Shown: positions 1-8,442, counted from the first letter of the stretch. The stretch: DNA of 64,000 nucleotides from Pseudomonadota bacterium (GCA_018823285.1 JAHJIQ010000045.1:1-64000), one strand, 5' to 3'. Numbers and translations: made by a program. Notes: a model not told the origin generated them from the letters alone.

Positions 1-249
1 CGGCGCAGTGAGCGGGAGCAAAAAGAGCGCGAGGCGCGGGAGCAGCAGCGCCGTGAAGATGACGCCCGCCAACGCAACCGCCAGGAGCAGGAAAAGCGCG
101 AGCAGGAAAAGGCCAAAAAACGTCGCCAGAGTGAACCGGAAGAGGCGACCCCGGAGCCGGAAGGTGACGAGCAGGACAGTCGTGACGAGCGTCGGGACGA
201 ACGCCGCCGGCGCGATAAATCCGAGCCGCCCCGGGCCATCTGGAAATAA
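1..249 (+). CDS. C-terminal fragment of a highly charged coiled-coil protein (5' truncated by window edge)
   Basis: Frame 1 is open from the first base to a TAA at 247-249, giving 82 residues of the C-terminus of a gene that begins outside the window. It is almost entirely Arg, Glu, Gln, Lys and Asp, with runs such as REQKEREAREQQRRED. This suggests a long charged helix or coiled coil. The last residues (SEPPRAIWK) are less biased. An overlapping ORF in frame 2 that begins at base 8 is a shadow of this frame. The stop lies 8 bases before the DksA-like gene, so the two may be co-transcribed. The family cannot be named from this low-complexity tail. Confidence 0.6.
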   Translation, partial: RRSEREQKEREAREQQRREDDARQRNRQEQEKREQEKAKKRRQSEPEEATPEPEGDEQDSRDERRDERRRRDKSEPPRAIWK

Positions 250-257
250 GCGGCACC

Positions 258-596
258 ATGAACCAGGCGGACAGGCGGGCCCTGCAGGAACTGTTGGCGG
301 CGGAAAAGGTTCGGGTTCAGGAGAATATCATCTCCCTGCGGGCGTCTTCCGGCCCGGTGGCCCCGGATGATGCCATCGGCCGCCTCTCCCGGCTGGATGC
401 CTTGAGCGCCCGCAACCTGAATGGCGCCAAGCTCCAGGATGCCAGAAGCCGCCTGGTGCAACTGGAGCGGGCTCTGGCGGCCAGCGATGGCCCGGAGTTC
501 GGTTTCTGTCGTGAGTGCGGTGAGCCCATTCCCCTGGCCCGTCTGAGACTGTTGCCGGAAACCTGCCTGTGCGTCATTTGTGCCGCGGAGAGCTGA
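258..596 (+). CDS. DksA/TraR-family zinc finger protein
   Basis: A 112-residue protein with an N-terminal helical region and a C-terminal zinc finger of the DksA/TraR type, C-x2-C-x17-C-x2-C, starting at CRECGEPIP and ending at CVIC. DksA-like proteins bind the RNA polymerase secondary channel and modulate transcription initiation, often with ppGpp; TraR-type members are shorter. This one is shorter than E. coli DksA (151 residues), which fits the short class. I do not see a clear Asp pair at a coiled-coil tip, so a DksA-like action on polymerase is inferred. The Shine-Dalgarno sequence before the ATG is weak. Confidence 0.85.
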   Translation: MNQADRRALQELLAAEKVRVQENIISLRASSGPVAPDDAIGRLSRLDALSARNLNGAKLQDARSRLVQLERALAASDGPEFGFCRECGEPIPLARLRLLPETCLCVICAAES

Positions 597-602
597 GGGT
601 CG

Positions 603-779
603 ATGGGCGGGGATAGCGGTTCGGCGGCGCCAGACCCTCCTCCGGGGGAATCAACGGCCAGCCTGCGTCAGCGCCGGCTCTGGCTGCATTTCACCCTGCA
701 AACCCCCCAGCCCTGGTCGCTTACGGTCGCTGCAGACAAACAAGACCGGGGCGGCGAGCGGAGCAATGAACGAAGTTGA
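603..779 (+). CDS. possible small protein, 58 residues, unknown function
   Basis: An ATG 6 bases after the DksA-like stop, preceded by a weak GAGG-type site, opens a 58-codon frame ending in TGA at 777-779. Its end overlaps the preferred start of the next gene (766) by 14 bases, as expected for translational coupling. The middle has an amphipathic stretch (RQRRLWLHFTLQTPQPWSL). I recognise no family. It could be a chance ORF in GC-rich DNA. Its fit between two neighbours is the main support. Confidence 0.35.
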   Translation: MGGDSGSAAPDPPPGESTASLRQRRLWLHFTLQTPQPWSLTVAADKQDRGGERSNERS

Positions 780-1278
780 AACCGACAATCCCTCGCTGGC
801 CGACGAGTTGTTGATTGTCCGGCATTCCGGCGAGATTCCGGAAGTCGCCCTGCACGGTTCCCTTTATTATCTGACCCGGGCCGCCGATGGTCCTGGTCTC
901 GAATTGAGGGCCCGGGAGATCCGAGCCTTGCAGGCCATGGTGGTGGAGCGCTACCGGGAAATCATCCGCCGTGATCTGGACCCGGGGAATCGTGACCTGG
1001 GGCTCTATCGGGGGGTGATGCGGGCTTCGGTCAACTGGCGCCGCCTGACCTGTTTTTGCCGGAAAGAGGGCTGGGTGCTGGAGGCTTATCGCCGGGAAGT
1101 CGCCCAGGCTCTGCTGGTTTTTTTGGCCAACGAGATCGCCGAAACCAGGACTGGCGCCCGTTCTTCGGCGATCAATTGCGGCAGCGGCGAACTGCGGGAT
1201 TTTGCCCGGGAACTGGGTCTGGCGCCGGCGGATTTGCCGGCTGGCTGGCTGGGGCTCTGTCCGGCACCGGAGAGATAG
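766..1278 (+). CDS. conserved-looking hypothetical protein, 170 residues
   Basis: I placed the start at the internal ATG at 766 (MNEVETDNPSL) because a GGAG-like site lies just upstream and because the upstream part of the longer frame (from 580) has the Arg/Pro/Ser composition of non-coding GC-rich sequence. The product is mostly alpha-helical by composition, with a basic middle segment (RREIIRRDLDPGNRD-like) and three cysteines (CFC, INC, GLC). It has no signal peptide or membrane segment. I do not recognise the family. It probably forms an operon with the upstream DksA-like gene. Confidence 0.6.
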   Translation: MNEVETDNPSLADELLIVRHSGEIPEVALHGSLYYLTRAADGPGLELRAREIRALQAMVVERYREIIRRDLDPGNRDLGLYRGVMRASVNWRRLTCFCRKEGWVLEAYRREVAQALLVFLANEIAETRTGARSSAINCGSGELRDFARELGLAPADLPAGWLGLCPAPER

Positions 1279-1291
1279 CGCCCGGCGCTTC

Positions 1292-1717
1292 CTATTTTCT
1301 TTGCTTGGCCAGCAGGTAATTCTGGTGAAAATTGGGGTTGTCGGGCCAGAGGGTGATGGCCTTGTTGAAGAAGAAGATGGCCGACTCGTAATCCTTTTTC
1401 CGCAGGTGCATGACGCCGGCCTCGTTGTATCTCTCGGCCTCCAGCTGCCTGAGCCTGAGTTCCTCCTCCGCGGCCGTGACCGGGGTGCTGCTCACCGGCT
1501 GCCCGTCCAGGTAGAGCACGTGAAATTTGCGCCCGGCCTGGTCGGTGTACTCCCCCTCCCCTTCGGGGCTGCCCTTGACGAAGGTGCCGGAAAAAGAGGA
1601 GCCGTCGTTCCAGCGGTAGATTCCCCGGCCATCGCGGCAATCGCCTTTCAGGCAGCTCCCGGCCCAGGCCGGGCTGGCGAGCAGCAGCAAACTTAGAGAG
1701 GCGATAATTCTGGTCAT
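1292..1717 (-). CDS. exported MORN-repeat and TPR-like protein
   Basis: This 141-residue protein begins with a typical Sec signal peptide (MTRIIASLSLLLLASPAWAG), so it is probably periplasmic. Residues ~20-60 contain MORN-like units (GIYRWNDGSSFSGTFVKG and GEGEYTDQAG). From ~85 a TPR-like helical pair follows (AERYNEAGVMHLRKKDYESA, then an AxxLxP-like turn). MORN and TPR modules usually mediate protein or membrane contacts, so no catalytic role is suggested. It converges with the preceding gene with only 13 bases between them. Confidence 0.8.
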   Translation of the reverse strand: MTRIIASLSLLLLASPAWAGSCLKGDCRDGRGIYRWNDGSSFSGTFVKGSPEGEGEYTDQAGRKFHVLYLDGQPVSSTPVTAAEEELRLRQLEAERYNEAGVMHLRKKDYESAIFFFNKAITLWPDNPNFHQNYLLAKQRK

Positions 1718-1875
1718 GATCAGTTCCTTTCCGCTCCGACTTCCATCCCGAAAAAACCGGACCGCCTCACTCGGTCTGCGATGACGGTCAACGCTCCAAT
1801 TATAGCATATTTACCGGCGCTAAAGGAAATGGAAGTTGCCACGGCTCTTCCGGGAGGGCTGGCGGGGATGGTGCC

Positions 1876-3177
1876 TCAGCCCTCTCCCTGGCCGGCGATC
1901 CTGGCGATCAGGCCGGTGGTGGAGAAATTTTCCACCAGGGGGATGCTGTAGACCTCTCCTCCCGCCGCCAGGACCTCCGGCGCCCCGACGATTTTGGCCA
2001 CCGGCCAGTCGCCGCCCTTGACCAGCACCTCGGGCAGCAGGGCGCCGATCAGTTCCTGCGGGGTGTCCTCCTCGAAAAGCACCACGAAGTCGACGCAACC
2101 CAGGGCGGCCAGGACCCGGGCCCGGGAGTCTTCATCGTTTAAGGGGCGGCTCGGCCCCTTGAGGCGTCGCACCGAGGCGTCGCTGTTCAGCCCCACCACC
2201 AGGCAGTCGCCCAGGCGGCGCGCCGCTTCCAGATAGGTGACGTGGCCCCGGTGCAGGATGTCGAAGCAGCCGTTGGTGTAGACCAGCCGGCGGCCCAGCC
2301 GGCGGTAAACGGCGCGGCTGGCCAGCAGTTCGTCCAGGGTGACGATCTTGTCCCGATCCGGGTAGCGGTATGGTGAATGGGCGACGACGGTGAAGAGCCG
2401 GCGGCTTTTGGCGACCAGGGCCGGGTCGAGGGCGACCAGTTTCGCCTCCTCGCCAGCGCCAGCTTCCGCCAGCACCGTGCCATCCGGGGCGACGATCAAC
2501 GAGTGCCCGCCGAACTCGGTGTCTCCGGTTTCGCCACAGCGGTTGCAGCCGATCACGAACATCTGGTTTTCGATGGCCCGGGCCTTGAGCAGCACCCGCC
2601 AGTGCTCCCTGCGGGCGGCGGGCCACTGGCCGCTGACCACCATGAGCTGGGCGCCCTGGGCGGCCTGGCTGCGGCTCAGGTCGGGAAAGCGCAGGTCGAA
2701 GCAGACCTGGCCGGCCACCAGTCCCAGGGAAGTGGCCACCGGCTGGGGGTTGTCGCCGGCGGTAAAATGGCGATCCTCGTCCATGGGGGCGAAGAGCTGC
2801 TGTTTTCTGATCTGGCCCAGGACTCCCGTCGGGCCGACGATGAAGAGGGTGTTGAAGATCCGCCGGTAGCCCTCAGGGTCGTCGCCGTGTTCCGGCAATG
2901 AGCCGGCCAGGAGGATATTGTAGCGGTCCGCCTCCGCCTGCAGGGCGCCCAAGAGCTCCGGGGTCCGGCTGCAGTGCTGCGCCATGTTCGGGTAGTCGAA
3001 GCCGGCTCCCCACAACTCGGGCAGGACGAGCAGGCCCGGCCCGGCCGGGTTTAAGGCGGCCAGCCCCCGGCGCAGGGCGCTCAGGTTGGCCTCGAGGTCG
3101 CCCAGTTGCACGTCGAACTGGAGAAAGCCACCCCGGCAGGGGCTGAGTTCTCCGGTGTAGATCGCTTCGATGGTCAT
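1876..3177 (-). CDS. fusion of a carbon-nitrogen hydrolase (nitrilase family) and an HldE/RfaE-type cytidylyltransferase-like adenylyltransferase domain
   Basis: I chose the ATG at 3177 over the in-frame GTG at 3213 because GAAGAGGG lies just before it. Residues ~1-275 form a nitrilase-superfamily domain with the Glu-Lys-Cys triad: Glu in LPELWG (~54), Lys in RKQQLFAP (~125) and Cys in [11 protein letters not shown] (~159). Residues ~295-430 match the nucleotidyltransferase half of HldE/Rfa[20 protein letters not shown] with the HxGH nucleotide-binding motif, then [17 protein letters not shown] and LVKGGDW. That domain transfers AMP to heptose-1-phosphate for LPS core in HldE. The hydrolase substrate is unknown (omega-amidase-like members cut small amides). 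Both halves look catalytically intact. The fusion is unusual, and a shared pathway is inferred only. Confidence 0.88.
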   Translation of the reverse strand: MTIEAIYTGELSPCRGGFLQFDVQLGDLEANLSALRRGLAALNPAGPGLLVLPELWGAGFDYPNMAQHCSRTPELLGALQAEADRYNILLAGSLPEHGDDPEGYRRIFNTLFIVGPTGVLGQIRKQQLFAPMDEDRHFTAGDNPQPVATSLGLVAGQVCFDLRFPDLSRSQAAQGAQLMVVSGQWPAARREHWRVLLKARAIENQMFVIGCNRCGETGDTEFGGHSLIVAPDGTVLAEAGAGEEAKLVALDPALVAKSRRLFTVVAHSPYRYPDRDKIVTLDELLASRAVYRRLGRRLVYTNGCFDILHRGHVTYLEAARRLGDCLVVGLNSDASVRRLKGPSRPLNDEDSRARVLAALGCVDFVVLFEEDTPQELIGALLPEVLVKGGDWPVAKIVGAPEVLAAGGEVYSIPLVENFSTTGLIARIAGQGEG

Positions 3178-3359
3178 CTTGCCCTCTTCGGGTTCGGGTT
3201 GTGCGGCGGACACCCCAGCATACCCTGAATTTTCCCGGCCATCAAATCAAAGCAACCAGCGCTGCCCCGCGCCTTGCCCCCTTTCCTTCTTTTCGATATC
3301 CTGCATTTATGTTAAATAAACCGGTTCATGTCCCTGTCATCCATGGAGCGCAACGATAA

Positions 3360-5273
3360 ATGAGCCACGAAATCCATTTTTTGCCCGATAACGTCAAGGT
3401 CCAGGTCGAGGATGGTGAAAACCTCCTGGCCGCGGCGGCCAACGCCGGGGTTTACATCCACGCCTACTGCGGCGGCGACGGGGTCTGCGGCAAGTGCAAG
3501 GTGAAAATCGACCAGGGCGAGGCTTCGATTATCGGGCCGCCCGCCGACAAGAAGGGTTTTCACCTGGCCTGTCAGGCCAGAATCGGCGGCGACATCACCG
3601 TCACCATCCCCGAGGTGGTCAGCAAGGACGGCCGGGCCTTAAAGCGCAAACCCAAGACCACCCACGCCATTTCGGCCCGCTCCATGGCCGACCTGGTCGG
3701 CGAGTGGCAGCTCGACCCGCCGGTGGAAAAACGCTTCCTGAAACTGGATCCGCCTTCCATTGATGACAACGTTCCCGACCTGCAGCGCCTCCTGCGGGCC
3801 ATTCGCAAGGGCTGCTATGACTGCGTCGAGCCGACCTACGATCATCCCCAGTTGCTGCAGGAACTGCCCTTCAGCCTGCGCGAAAAGAACTGGGAGGTGA
3901 CGGTCATCCTCCTGAAAGGCAAAAGGGCCGAGGAGCCGGACCGGATCATCGCCGTGGAGCCCGGCAACACCACCCACCGGCTTTACGGCCTGGCCGTCGA
4001 TATCGGCACCACCACGGTCTGCGGCCTGCTGATCGATTTGAACTCCGGCCAGGTGCTGGCCGACTCCACCTCTTACAACGAGCAGATCCGCTTCGGCGAG
4101 GATGTCATCTCGCGGATCATCTACTCGCAGCGGCCCGGCGGCCTTAAGGACCTGCAGGACCAGGTGGTGCGGACCATCAACAAGGTGATCGAGGCGGTCT
4201 GCCAGAAGGTGATCATCAGCCCCAGCGACATCAGCTACATCATGGCCGCCGGCAATACCGTGATGAGTCAGATGCTGCTGGGCATCAATCCCAAGTACCT
4301 GCGCGAGGCCCCCTATGTGCCGACCTGCAGCCAGATGCCCCTGACCCGGGCCGCCAGTATCGGGGTTTACGCCCACCCTTCGGTGCGCCTCTTTCTCTAC
4401 CCCTCCATCGCCAGCTACGTCGGCGGCGACATCGTTGCCGGGGTCCACGCCGCCCAGATGCACAAGAGCGAGGAGTTGACCCTGTTCATCGACATCGGCA
4501 CCAACGGCGAGATCGTGGTCGGCAACCGGGACTGGATGGCCTGCGCCGCCTGTTCGGCCGGGCCGGCCTTCGAGGGCGGCGGCATCAAGCACGGCATGCG
4601 GGCCAACACCGGGGCCATCGAGAACTTTCATATCCACCCGGCCACCCTGGACCCGATGCTGGTCACCATCGATCTCTCCAAGCCCTGCGGTATCTGCGGC
4701 TCCGGCTTGATCAGCATCGTCTCCGAATTGCTGGAGGCCAAGGTCATCGACCAGCAGGGCAAGTTCAACCGGGCCCTCTCCCATCCCCGCATCCGCGAGG
4801 GCCACGACGGCTACGAGTACGTCCTGGCCTGGGGCGGTGATTCGCTGACCGGCGAGGACCTTGTCATCACCGAGGTCGACCTCGACAACCTGATCCGGGC
4901 CAAGGGCGCCATGTACGCCGGTTATTTGACCCTGCTGGAATCGGTGGGCATGACCTTTACCGATCTCGACCGGGTGATCCTGGCCGGCAACTTCGGGGCC
5001 TACATCGATCTCGAGCGGGCCATCACTATCGGGCTTTTGCCCGATATCGAGCGGGAACGCTTCTACTACCTGGGCAACGCCTCGCTGACCGGCTGCCAGA
5101 TCAGCCTCTGCGACAACAAGCGGTTCCGGGAGCGGACCGAGGTCAGCAAGCTGATGACCAACATGGAGCTGGCCGAGAACCCCCAGTTCATGAACCACTA
5201 CATGGCGGCGCTCTTCCTGCCCCATACCGACATGGGGCTGTTTCCCACAGTGCAGGCCAAGCTGGCCGAGTGA
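3360..5273 (+). CDS. corrinoid activation protein, RACo/RamA type: [2Fe-2S] ferredoxin domain plus ASKHA ATPase (DUF4445)
   Basis: 637 residues. The N-terminus is a plant-type [2Fe-2S] ferredoxin with cysteines C37, C43, C46 and C71 (AYCGGDGVCGKCKV and LACQAR). The remainder is the ASKHA-fold region typical of reductive activators, with phosphate-loop motifs LAVDIGTTTVCGLL (~210) and LFIDIGTNGEIV (~377). These proteins use ATP to reduce inactive Co(II) corrinoid proteins back to Co(I); RACo serves the corrinoid/iron-sulfur protein of the Wood-Ljungdahl pathway and RamA serves methylamine methyltransferases. The nearby acsE-type gene at 7538 favours the RACo role, but the CODH/ACS genes themselves are not in the window. 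The protein should be cytoplasmic. A purine-rich stretch GAGCGCAACGATAA precedes the ATG. Confidence 0.9.
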   Translation: MSHEIHFLPDNVKVQVEDGENLLAAAANAGVYIHAYCGGDGVCGKCKVKIDQGEASIIGPPADKKGFHLACQARIGGDITVTIPEVVSKDGRALKRKPKTTHAISARSMADLVGEWQLDPPVEKRFLKLDPPSIDDNVPDLQRLLRAIRKGCYDCVEPTYDHPQLLQELPFSLREKNWEVTVILLKGKRAEEPDRIIAVEPGNTTHRLYGLAVDIGTTTVCGLLIDLNSGQVLADSTSYNEQIRFGEDVISRIIYSQRPGGLKDLQDQVVRTINKVIEAVCQKVIISPSDISYIMAAGNTVMSQMLLGINPKYLREAPYVPTCSQMPLTRAASIGVYAHPSVRLFLYPSIASYVGGDIVAGVHAAQMHKSEELTLFIDIGTNGEIVVGNRDWMACAACSAGPAFEGGGIKHGMRANTGAIENFHIHPATLDPMLVTIDLSKPCGICGSGLISIVSELLEAKVIDQQGKFNRALSHPRIREGHDGYEYVLAWGGDSLTGEDLVITEVDLDNLIRAKGAMYAGYLTLLESVGMTFTDLDRVILAGNFGAYIDLERAITIGLLPDIERERFYYLGNASLTGCQISLCDNKRFRERTEVSKLMTNMELAENPQFMNHYMAALFLPHTDMGLFPTVQAKLAE

Positions 5274-5393
5274 GGGCCGCCCGGGTGGAGTTGTTGCAGG
5301 AATAAAAAGAAAATCCCGGCCAGCAGTAAGCTGGGCAAACCGTTGAACCCGGCCCCCCGGGGCCGGTAAAATCCAGGCGCCAGAAGGACAAAG

Positions 5394-6452
5394 ATGAACA
5401 TACTGGACAAGACCTACTATTCGAACACGATTCAGGAATGGCTCCTGGCCCTGGGCATCATCGTCGTGGCGATGGTGGCGGGCAAGGCGCTCTACTGGTT
5501 CTTCACCACCGTCGCCCGGCGGCTGACAGCCAAGACCGAGTCGAAGCTCGACGACATCATCATCGACATGGTGGAAGAACCGGTGGTGGCCGCCTTCATC
5601 CTCTTTGGCATCTGGTTCGGGCTGCGGACCCTGAGCCTGCCCGAAGCGGCCAAGACTGTCACCGGAGGCGTACTCCAGTTCCTGGTCATTCTGATGGTGG
5701 GCTGGATGGTGGTGCGTCTCCTCGACGCTTTTTTCCGGGAATTTCTGGCTCCCTTGTCGAAGAAGACCGAGAGCGATTTGGACGACCAGCTCCTGCCCAT
5801 CGCCCGGAAAGGCTCCAAGCTGATCATCTGGTCCGTGACCGTGATCGTAGGGTTGAACAACGCCGGCTACGACGTGGGGGCGCTCATCGCCGGGCTCGGC
5901 ATCGGCGGCCTGGCCCTGGCCATGGCCGCCAAGGATACCGTCTCCAATGTCTTCGGGGGCTTCACGATCTTCACCGACCGGCCCTTCAACTTGCACGACC
6001 GGGTCAAGGTTGCCGGCTACGACGGGGTGATCAAGGAGATCGGGGTCCGCAGCACCCGCCTGCAGACCCTGGAAGGCCGCACGGTGACTATTCCCAACGC
6101 CAAGTTTGCCGATTCGGCCGTGGAAAACATCAGCTGGGAGCCATCCCGCAAGGTCGTCGCCAGCCTGGGGCTCACCTACGACACCACCCCGGAGAAGATG
6201 GAAGAGGCGATGCGGATCTTGCGCGAGATCGTCGCCAAGACCCCGGGGCTCGAAGAACAGATGGTGGTTTCATTCAGCGAATTCGGGGCTTCTTCGCTGA
6301 ATATCACCTTCATCTATTACATCAAGAAGGGCGAAGACATCCCCGCGGTCCAGACCACGATCAACCTGGCCGTTATGCGGGCCTTCCGGGACAGCGGCCT
6401 GGATTTCGCCTTTCCGACCCAGACCGTCTACACGATCAGCTCTGCCGCCTGA
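5394..6452 (+). CDS. MscS-family mechanosensitive ion channel
   Basis: 352 residues with several N-terminal membrane segments (about 15-38, 60-78, 90-110) and the conserved pore-lining helix around residues 165-190 (GLGIGGLALAMAAKDTVSNV), followed by the soluble beta and alpha/beta domains (TIFTDRPFNLHDRVKV, TVTIPNAKFADSAVENIS). MscS channels open under membrane tension to release solutes during hypo-osmotic shock. The ATG follows GAAGGACAAAG, a good ribosome binding site. It lies 120 bases after the corrinoid activator on the same strand; a functional link is not obvious. Confidence 0.92.
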   Translation: MNILDKTYYSNTIQEWLLALGIIVVAMVAGKALYWFFTTVARRLTAKTESKLDDIIIDMVEEPVVAAFILFGIWFGLRTLSLPEAAKTVTGGVLQFLVILMVGWMVVRLLDAFFREFLAPLSKKTESDLDDQLLPIARKGSKLIIWSVTVIVGLNNAGYDVGALIAGLGIGGLALAMAAKDTVSNVFGGFTIFTDRPFNLHDRVKVAGYDGVIKEIGVRSTRLQTLEGRTVTIPNAKFADSAVENISWEPSRKVVASLGLTYDTTPEKMEEAMRILREIVAKTPGLEEQMVVSFSEFGASSLNITFIYYIKKGEDIPAVQTTINLAVMRAFRDSGLDFAFPTQTVYTISSAA

Positions 6453-6791
6453 AACCCGGACTCCATATTGCATAGCTTCGGGCTCGGCATCGGCCCCGAT
6501 GCCGATGGATGGCTGGATCACGCCGTGCGGATTTGGGAAAAGCCTCTGTCTTAAGGACATAAAAACAATGTCCGGGGGATCGCGTCTTTGCTTGATTCTT
6601 GCTCTGATGTTCTTGGCCCCTGAGCCATTCTGGAGGCAAAAGCGGACTCTCTTCCTTTGATGCCTATCGTCTTTGAGCCGCGCATTTGCGGTTAAAAAGT
6701 TGCCTCAAGGATCAAAAAACAGCCATTTTTCAGACTGCAAAGCAATGATGTCAGGCAGTTGGCTTGGGGGCAAGAAAAAGTGGGACCACGG
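6453..6791. other. intergenic stretch between the mscS gene and the toxin-antitoxin pair
   Basis: 339 bases without a convincing gene. It holds a 30-codon ORF (6568-6660, plus strand) with an AAGGA site, too short and unrecognised to call. A GCCGATGCCGATGG-type imperfect repeat lies near 6500. The segment near 6680-6760 is AT-richer and may hold the 3' end of the minus-strand toxin transcript. I see no strong terminator. Confidence 0.4.
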
Positions 6792-7046
6792 TCAACGATA
6801 GACGGATTTGCGGTGCGCCACGCGCACGATGAGGATGAGAAGTTGTTGTTCGATCAGTTCATAGACTACCCGATGGTCGCCAACCCGGATGCGGCGCAGG
6901 CCGGAGAGATCACCTTTCAGGGATTTGCCTGCCAGCGGGTTGTCGGGCAGCGCCTCGATGGCTTCAATGAGGCGCAGACGTTGAGGCTTGTCGATTCGCC
7001 GCAGCTCTTTGAAGGCACTTTCCTTAATCTGCAGCGAGTAATTCAC
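6792..7046 (-). CDS. RelE/ParE-superfamily toxin of a type II toxin-antitoxin system
   Basis: 84 residues from a GTG start at 7046, preceded by GGGAGCAGG. The longer frame to 7088 would overlap the antitoxin more and lacks a site. The sequence SLQIKESAFKELRRID, then LKGDLSGLRRIRVGDHRVVY and the ending ILIVRVAHRKSVYR, is the classic RelE/ParE toxin pattern, including the Arg-rich strand and the C-terminal H-R-x-x-x-Y. RelE members cut mRNA in the ribosome and ParE members poison gyrase. The H-R..V-Y ending fits the RelE branch. It overlaps the antitoxin by 23 bases, so the two are translationally coupled. Confidence 0.9.
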   Translation of the reverse strand: MNYSLQIKESAFKELRRIDKPQRLRLIEAIEALPDNPLAGKSLKGDLSGLRRIRVGDHRVVYELIEQQLLILIVRVAHRKSVYR

Positions 7047-7245
7047 GTTTAGCCTGCTCCCAATCCAGGCTGCAGTCGGCAGGGTCACGCAGCCGATCGA
7101 TGGCGGTATTCAGATCGTCAAAGTCTTCCAGATACGTTTCGATGGCCTTGCGGACGATGTCGGCCCGGGAGCGATGCAAAACCCGCGCGGCACGATCTAT
7201 CTCTTTGACCATCTCTTCCGAGAGTCGGGCGGTAATTTGGCTCAT
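7024..7245 (-). CDS. ribbon-helix-helix antitoxin (CopG/RelB type)
   Basis: 73 residues. The N-terminal part (SQITARLSEEMVKEIDRAARVLHRSRADIVRKAIETYLED) has the ribbon strand and two helices of a ribbon-helix-helix DNA-binding domain. The acidic C-terminal part (DFDDLNTAIDRLRDPADCSLDWEQ) should wrap the toxin. It neutralises the RelE-like protein encoded just downstream and probably represses its own promoter. AAGGTGACTCC before the ATG is a good ribosome binding site. A perfect palindrome upstream (7265-7283) is the likely operator. Confidence 0.9.
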   Translation of the reverse strand: MSQITARLSEEMVKEIDRAARVLHRSRADIVRKAIETYLEDFDDLNTAIDRLRDPADCSLDWEQAKRELLAAD

Positions 7246-7264
7246 GGAGTCACCTTGTAGTCAA

Positions 7265-7310
7265 TTAATGTCGTTGACATTAACTTAATTCGCCTGGCTT
7301 ACTTATGCAA
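7265..7310 (-). promoter_or_regulatory. promoter and palindromic operator of the toxin-antitoxin operon
   Basis: The 19-base perfect inverted repeat TTAATGTC-GTT-GACATTAA lies at 7265-7283. On the minus strand a -35-like TTGCAT (7305-7310) and a -10-like TAAGTT (7282-7287) are separated by 17 bases, so the palindrome overlaps the end of the -10 and the start site. This is the arrangement expected for autorepression by a ribbon-helix-helix antitoxin. Operator function is inferred from position. Confidence 0.65.
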
Positions 7311-7421
7311 GCTGTAACGTGCCGGTTACGTTTGACCTCCTCCACGAGGGATCTTCCCAGACCGAATTGACCGGTAAATTCTCGGGTGACCCGGCAAAAT
7401 CACCCTCCCGCCACATCCCGG

Positions 7422-7450
7422 TTGACAACCAGCTGTATTACCGCTAGTTT
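7422..7450 (+). promoter_or_regulatory. sigma70-like promoter upstream of acsE
   Basis: A consensus -35 TTGACA (7422-7427), a 17-base spacer and TAGTTT (7445-7450) stand about 88 bases before the acsE start. Just downstream, AGCGCT-tattttc-AGCGCT (7452-7470) could form a 5' stem-loop in the leader. Confidence 0.6.
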
Positions 7451-7537
7451 TAGCGCTTATTTTCAGCGCTCCCGGCACCACCCGCTAAACCGATTCCCAG
7501 GAATCTGAAATATCAATTGATTGCAAAGGAGAGAAAA

Positions 7538-8437
7538 ATGTCTTCGAATCTCGTACTCGGCATCGCCGAAAGCATCAACATCATGGGTACCCGCAGCGGT
7601 ACCGCCATGAAGGCCCGCGAAAAAGGCCCGATCCAGGAGATGGCCAAGGAAGAGACCGCCGCCGGCGCCGCCTGGCTCGACCTCAACGTCGGCCCGGCCC
7701 GCAAGGACGGCACCGAGCTGCTGCCCTGGGTGGTGCAGACCATCGAGGAGGTCACCCCCCTGCCGCTCTGCCTCGACACCACCAACACCGCCGCCATGGC
7801 CGCCGGTTTCGCGGCGATCAAGAACAAGACCGGGGCGATCATGAACTCGATCTCGGCCCAGCCCGAACGCATGGAGAAGCTGATCCCGGTGGCCGCCGAG
7901 GCCGGCTGCAACGCCATCACCCTGCTCTGGGGCCCGGAAGGCATGCCGCGCGACTCCAACGAGCGCTGCGCCATGGCCGTCGACCTGATGATGGCTTTGA
8001 ACGAGGCCGGCATCCCCAACGAGAAGATGATCTTCGATCCCATCGCCACCCCGATCACCCTGGGCGCCGACCAGATCGCCTCCGGCCTGGAGTTTTTGAG
8101 CATGCTGCAGGAGATCGCCCCCGGGGCCCGCTCCACCGTCGGCCTCTCCAACGTCAGTAACGGCGTGGCCCACGAACTGCGGGGTTATCTGGACCGCACC
8201 TATCTGATCATGCTGATGAAGTACAACCTGACCACCGCCATCGTCAACTCCTACGACCCCGAGTTGATGGCCCTCTGCCGCGGCGAGCGCCAGACCATCG
8301 TCAGCATGGTCCACGAGATGATGGACGGCAACGACCCCGATCCCGCCACCCTCGACCAGAAGGCCCTGGAGCATTACAAGACCTACAAGGTATTGTCCGG
8401 CCAGAATGTCTTCTCCGAGTCGTGGCTGAGCCTTTAA
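7538..8437 (+). CDS. acsE: methyltetrahydrofolate:corrinoid/iron-sulfur protein methyltransferase
   Basis: 299 residues from the ATG at 7538, preceded by AAAGGAGAG; the ATT/ATG-type extension to 7517 is rejected. The whole length follows the pterin-binding TIM-barrel methyltransferase family. Visible motifs are AWLDLNVGPA (~46-55), LCLDTTN (~77-83) and GLSNVSNG (~203-210); the Asp/Asn residues of these strands bind the pterin in AcsE/MeTr. It moves the methyl group from methyl-tetrahydrofolate to cob(I)amide on the corrinoid/iron-sulfur protein in the Wood-Ljungdahl pathway, in the cytoplasm. The RACo-like activator at 3360 would keep that corrinoid protein active. MtrH-like or methionine-synthase-like relatives are alternatives, but the pattern fits AcsE best. 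Confidence 0.88.
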   Translation: MSSNLVLGIAESINIMGTRSGTAMKAREKGPIQEMAKEETAAGAAWLDLNVGPARKDGTELLPWVVQTIEEVTPLPLCLDTTNTAAMAAGFAAIKNKTGAIMNSISAQPERMEKLIPVAAEAGCNAITLLWGPEGMPRDSNERCAMAVDLMMALNEAGIPNEKMIFDPIATPITLGADQIASGLEFLSMLQEIAPGARSTVGLSNVSNGVAHELRGYLDRTYLIMLMKYNLTTAIVNSYDPELMALCRGERQTIVSMVHEMMDGNDPDPATLDQKALEHYKTYKVLSGQNVFSESWLSL

Positions 8438-8442
8438 AAGAC

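Noticed and set aside
8..370. Plus-strand 120-codon ORF rich in Arg, Ser and Lys
   Set aside because: It is the frame-2 shadow of the charged C-terminal fragment in frame 1 and then overlaps the DksA-like gene.
3639..5996. Very long minus-strand ORF (785 codons) opposite the corrinoid activator and mscS
   Set aside because: It crosses two clear genes on the other strand and has His/Asp/Gly/Gln-rich antisense composition, a common artefact in GC-rich DNA.
6568..6660. 30-codon ORF with a hydrophobic start after an AAGGA site
   Set aside because: Too short, no recognised family, no partner gene; could be chance.
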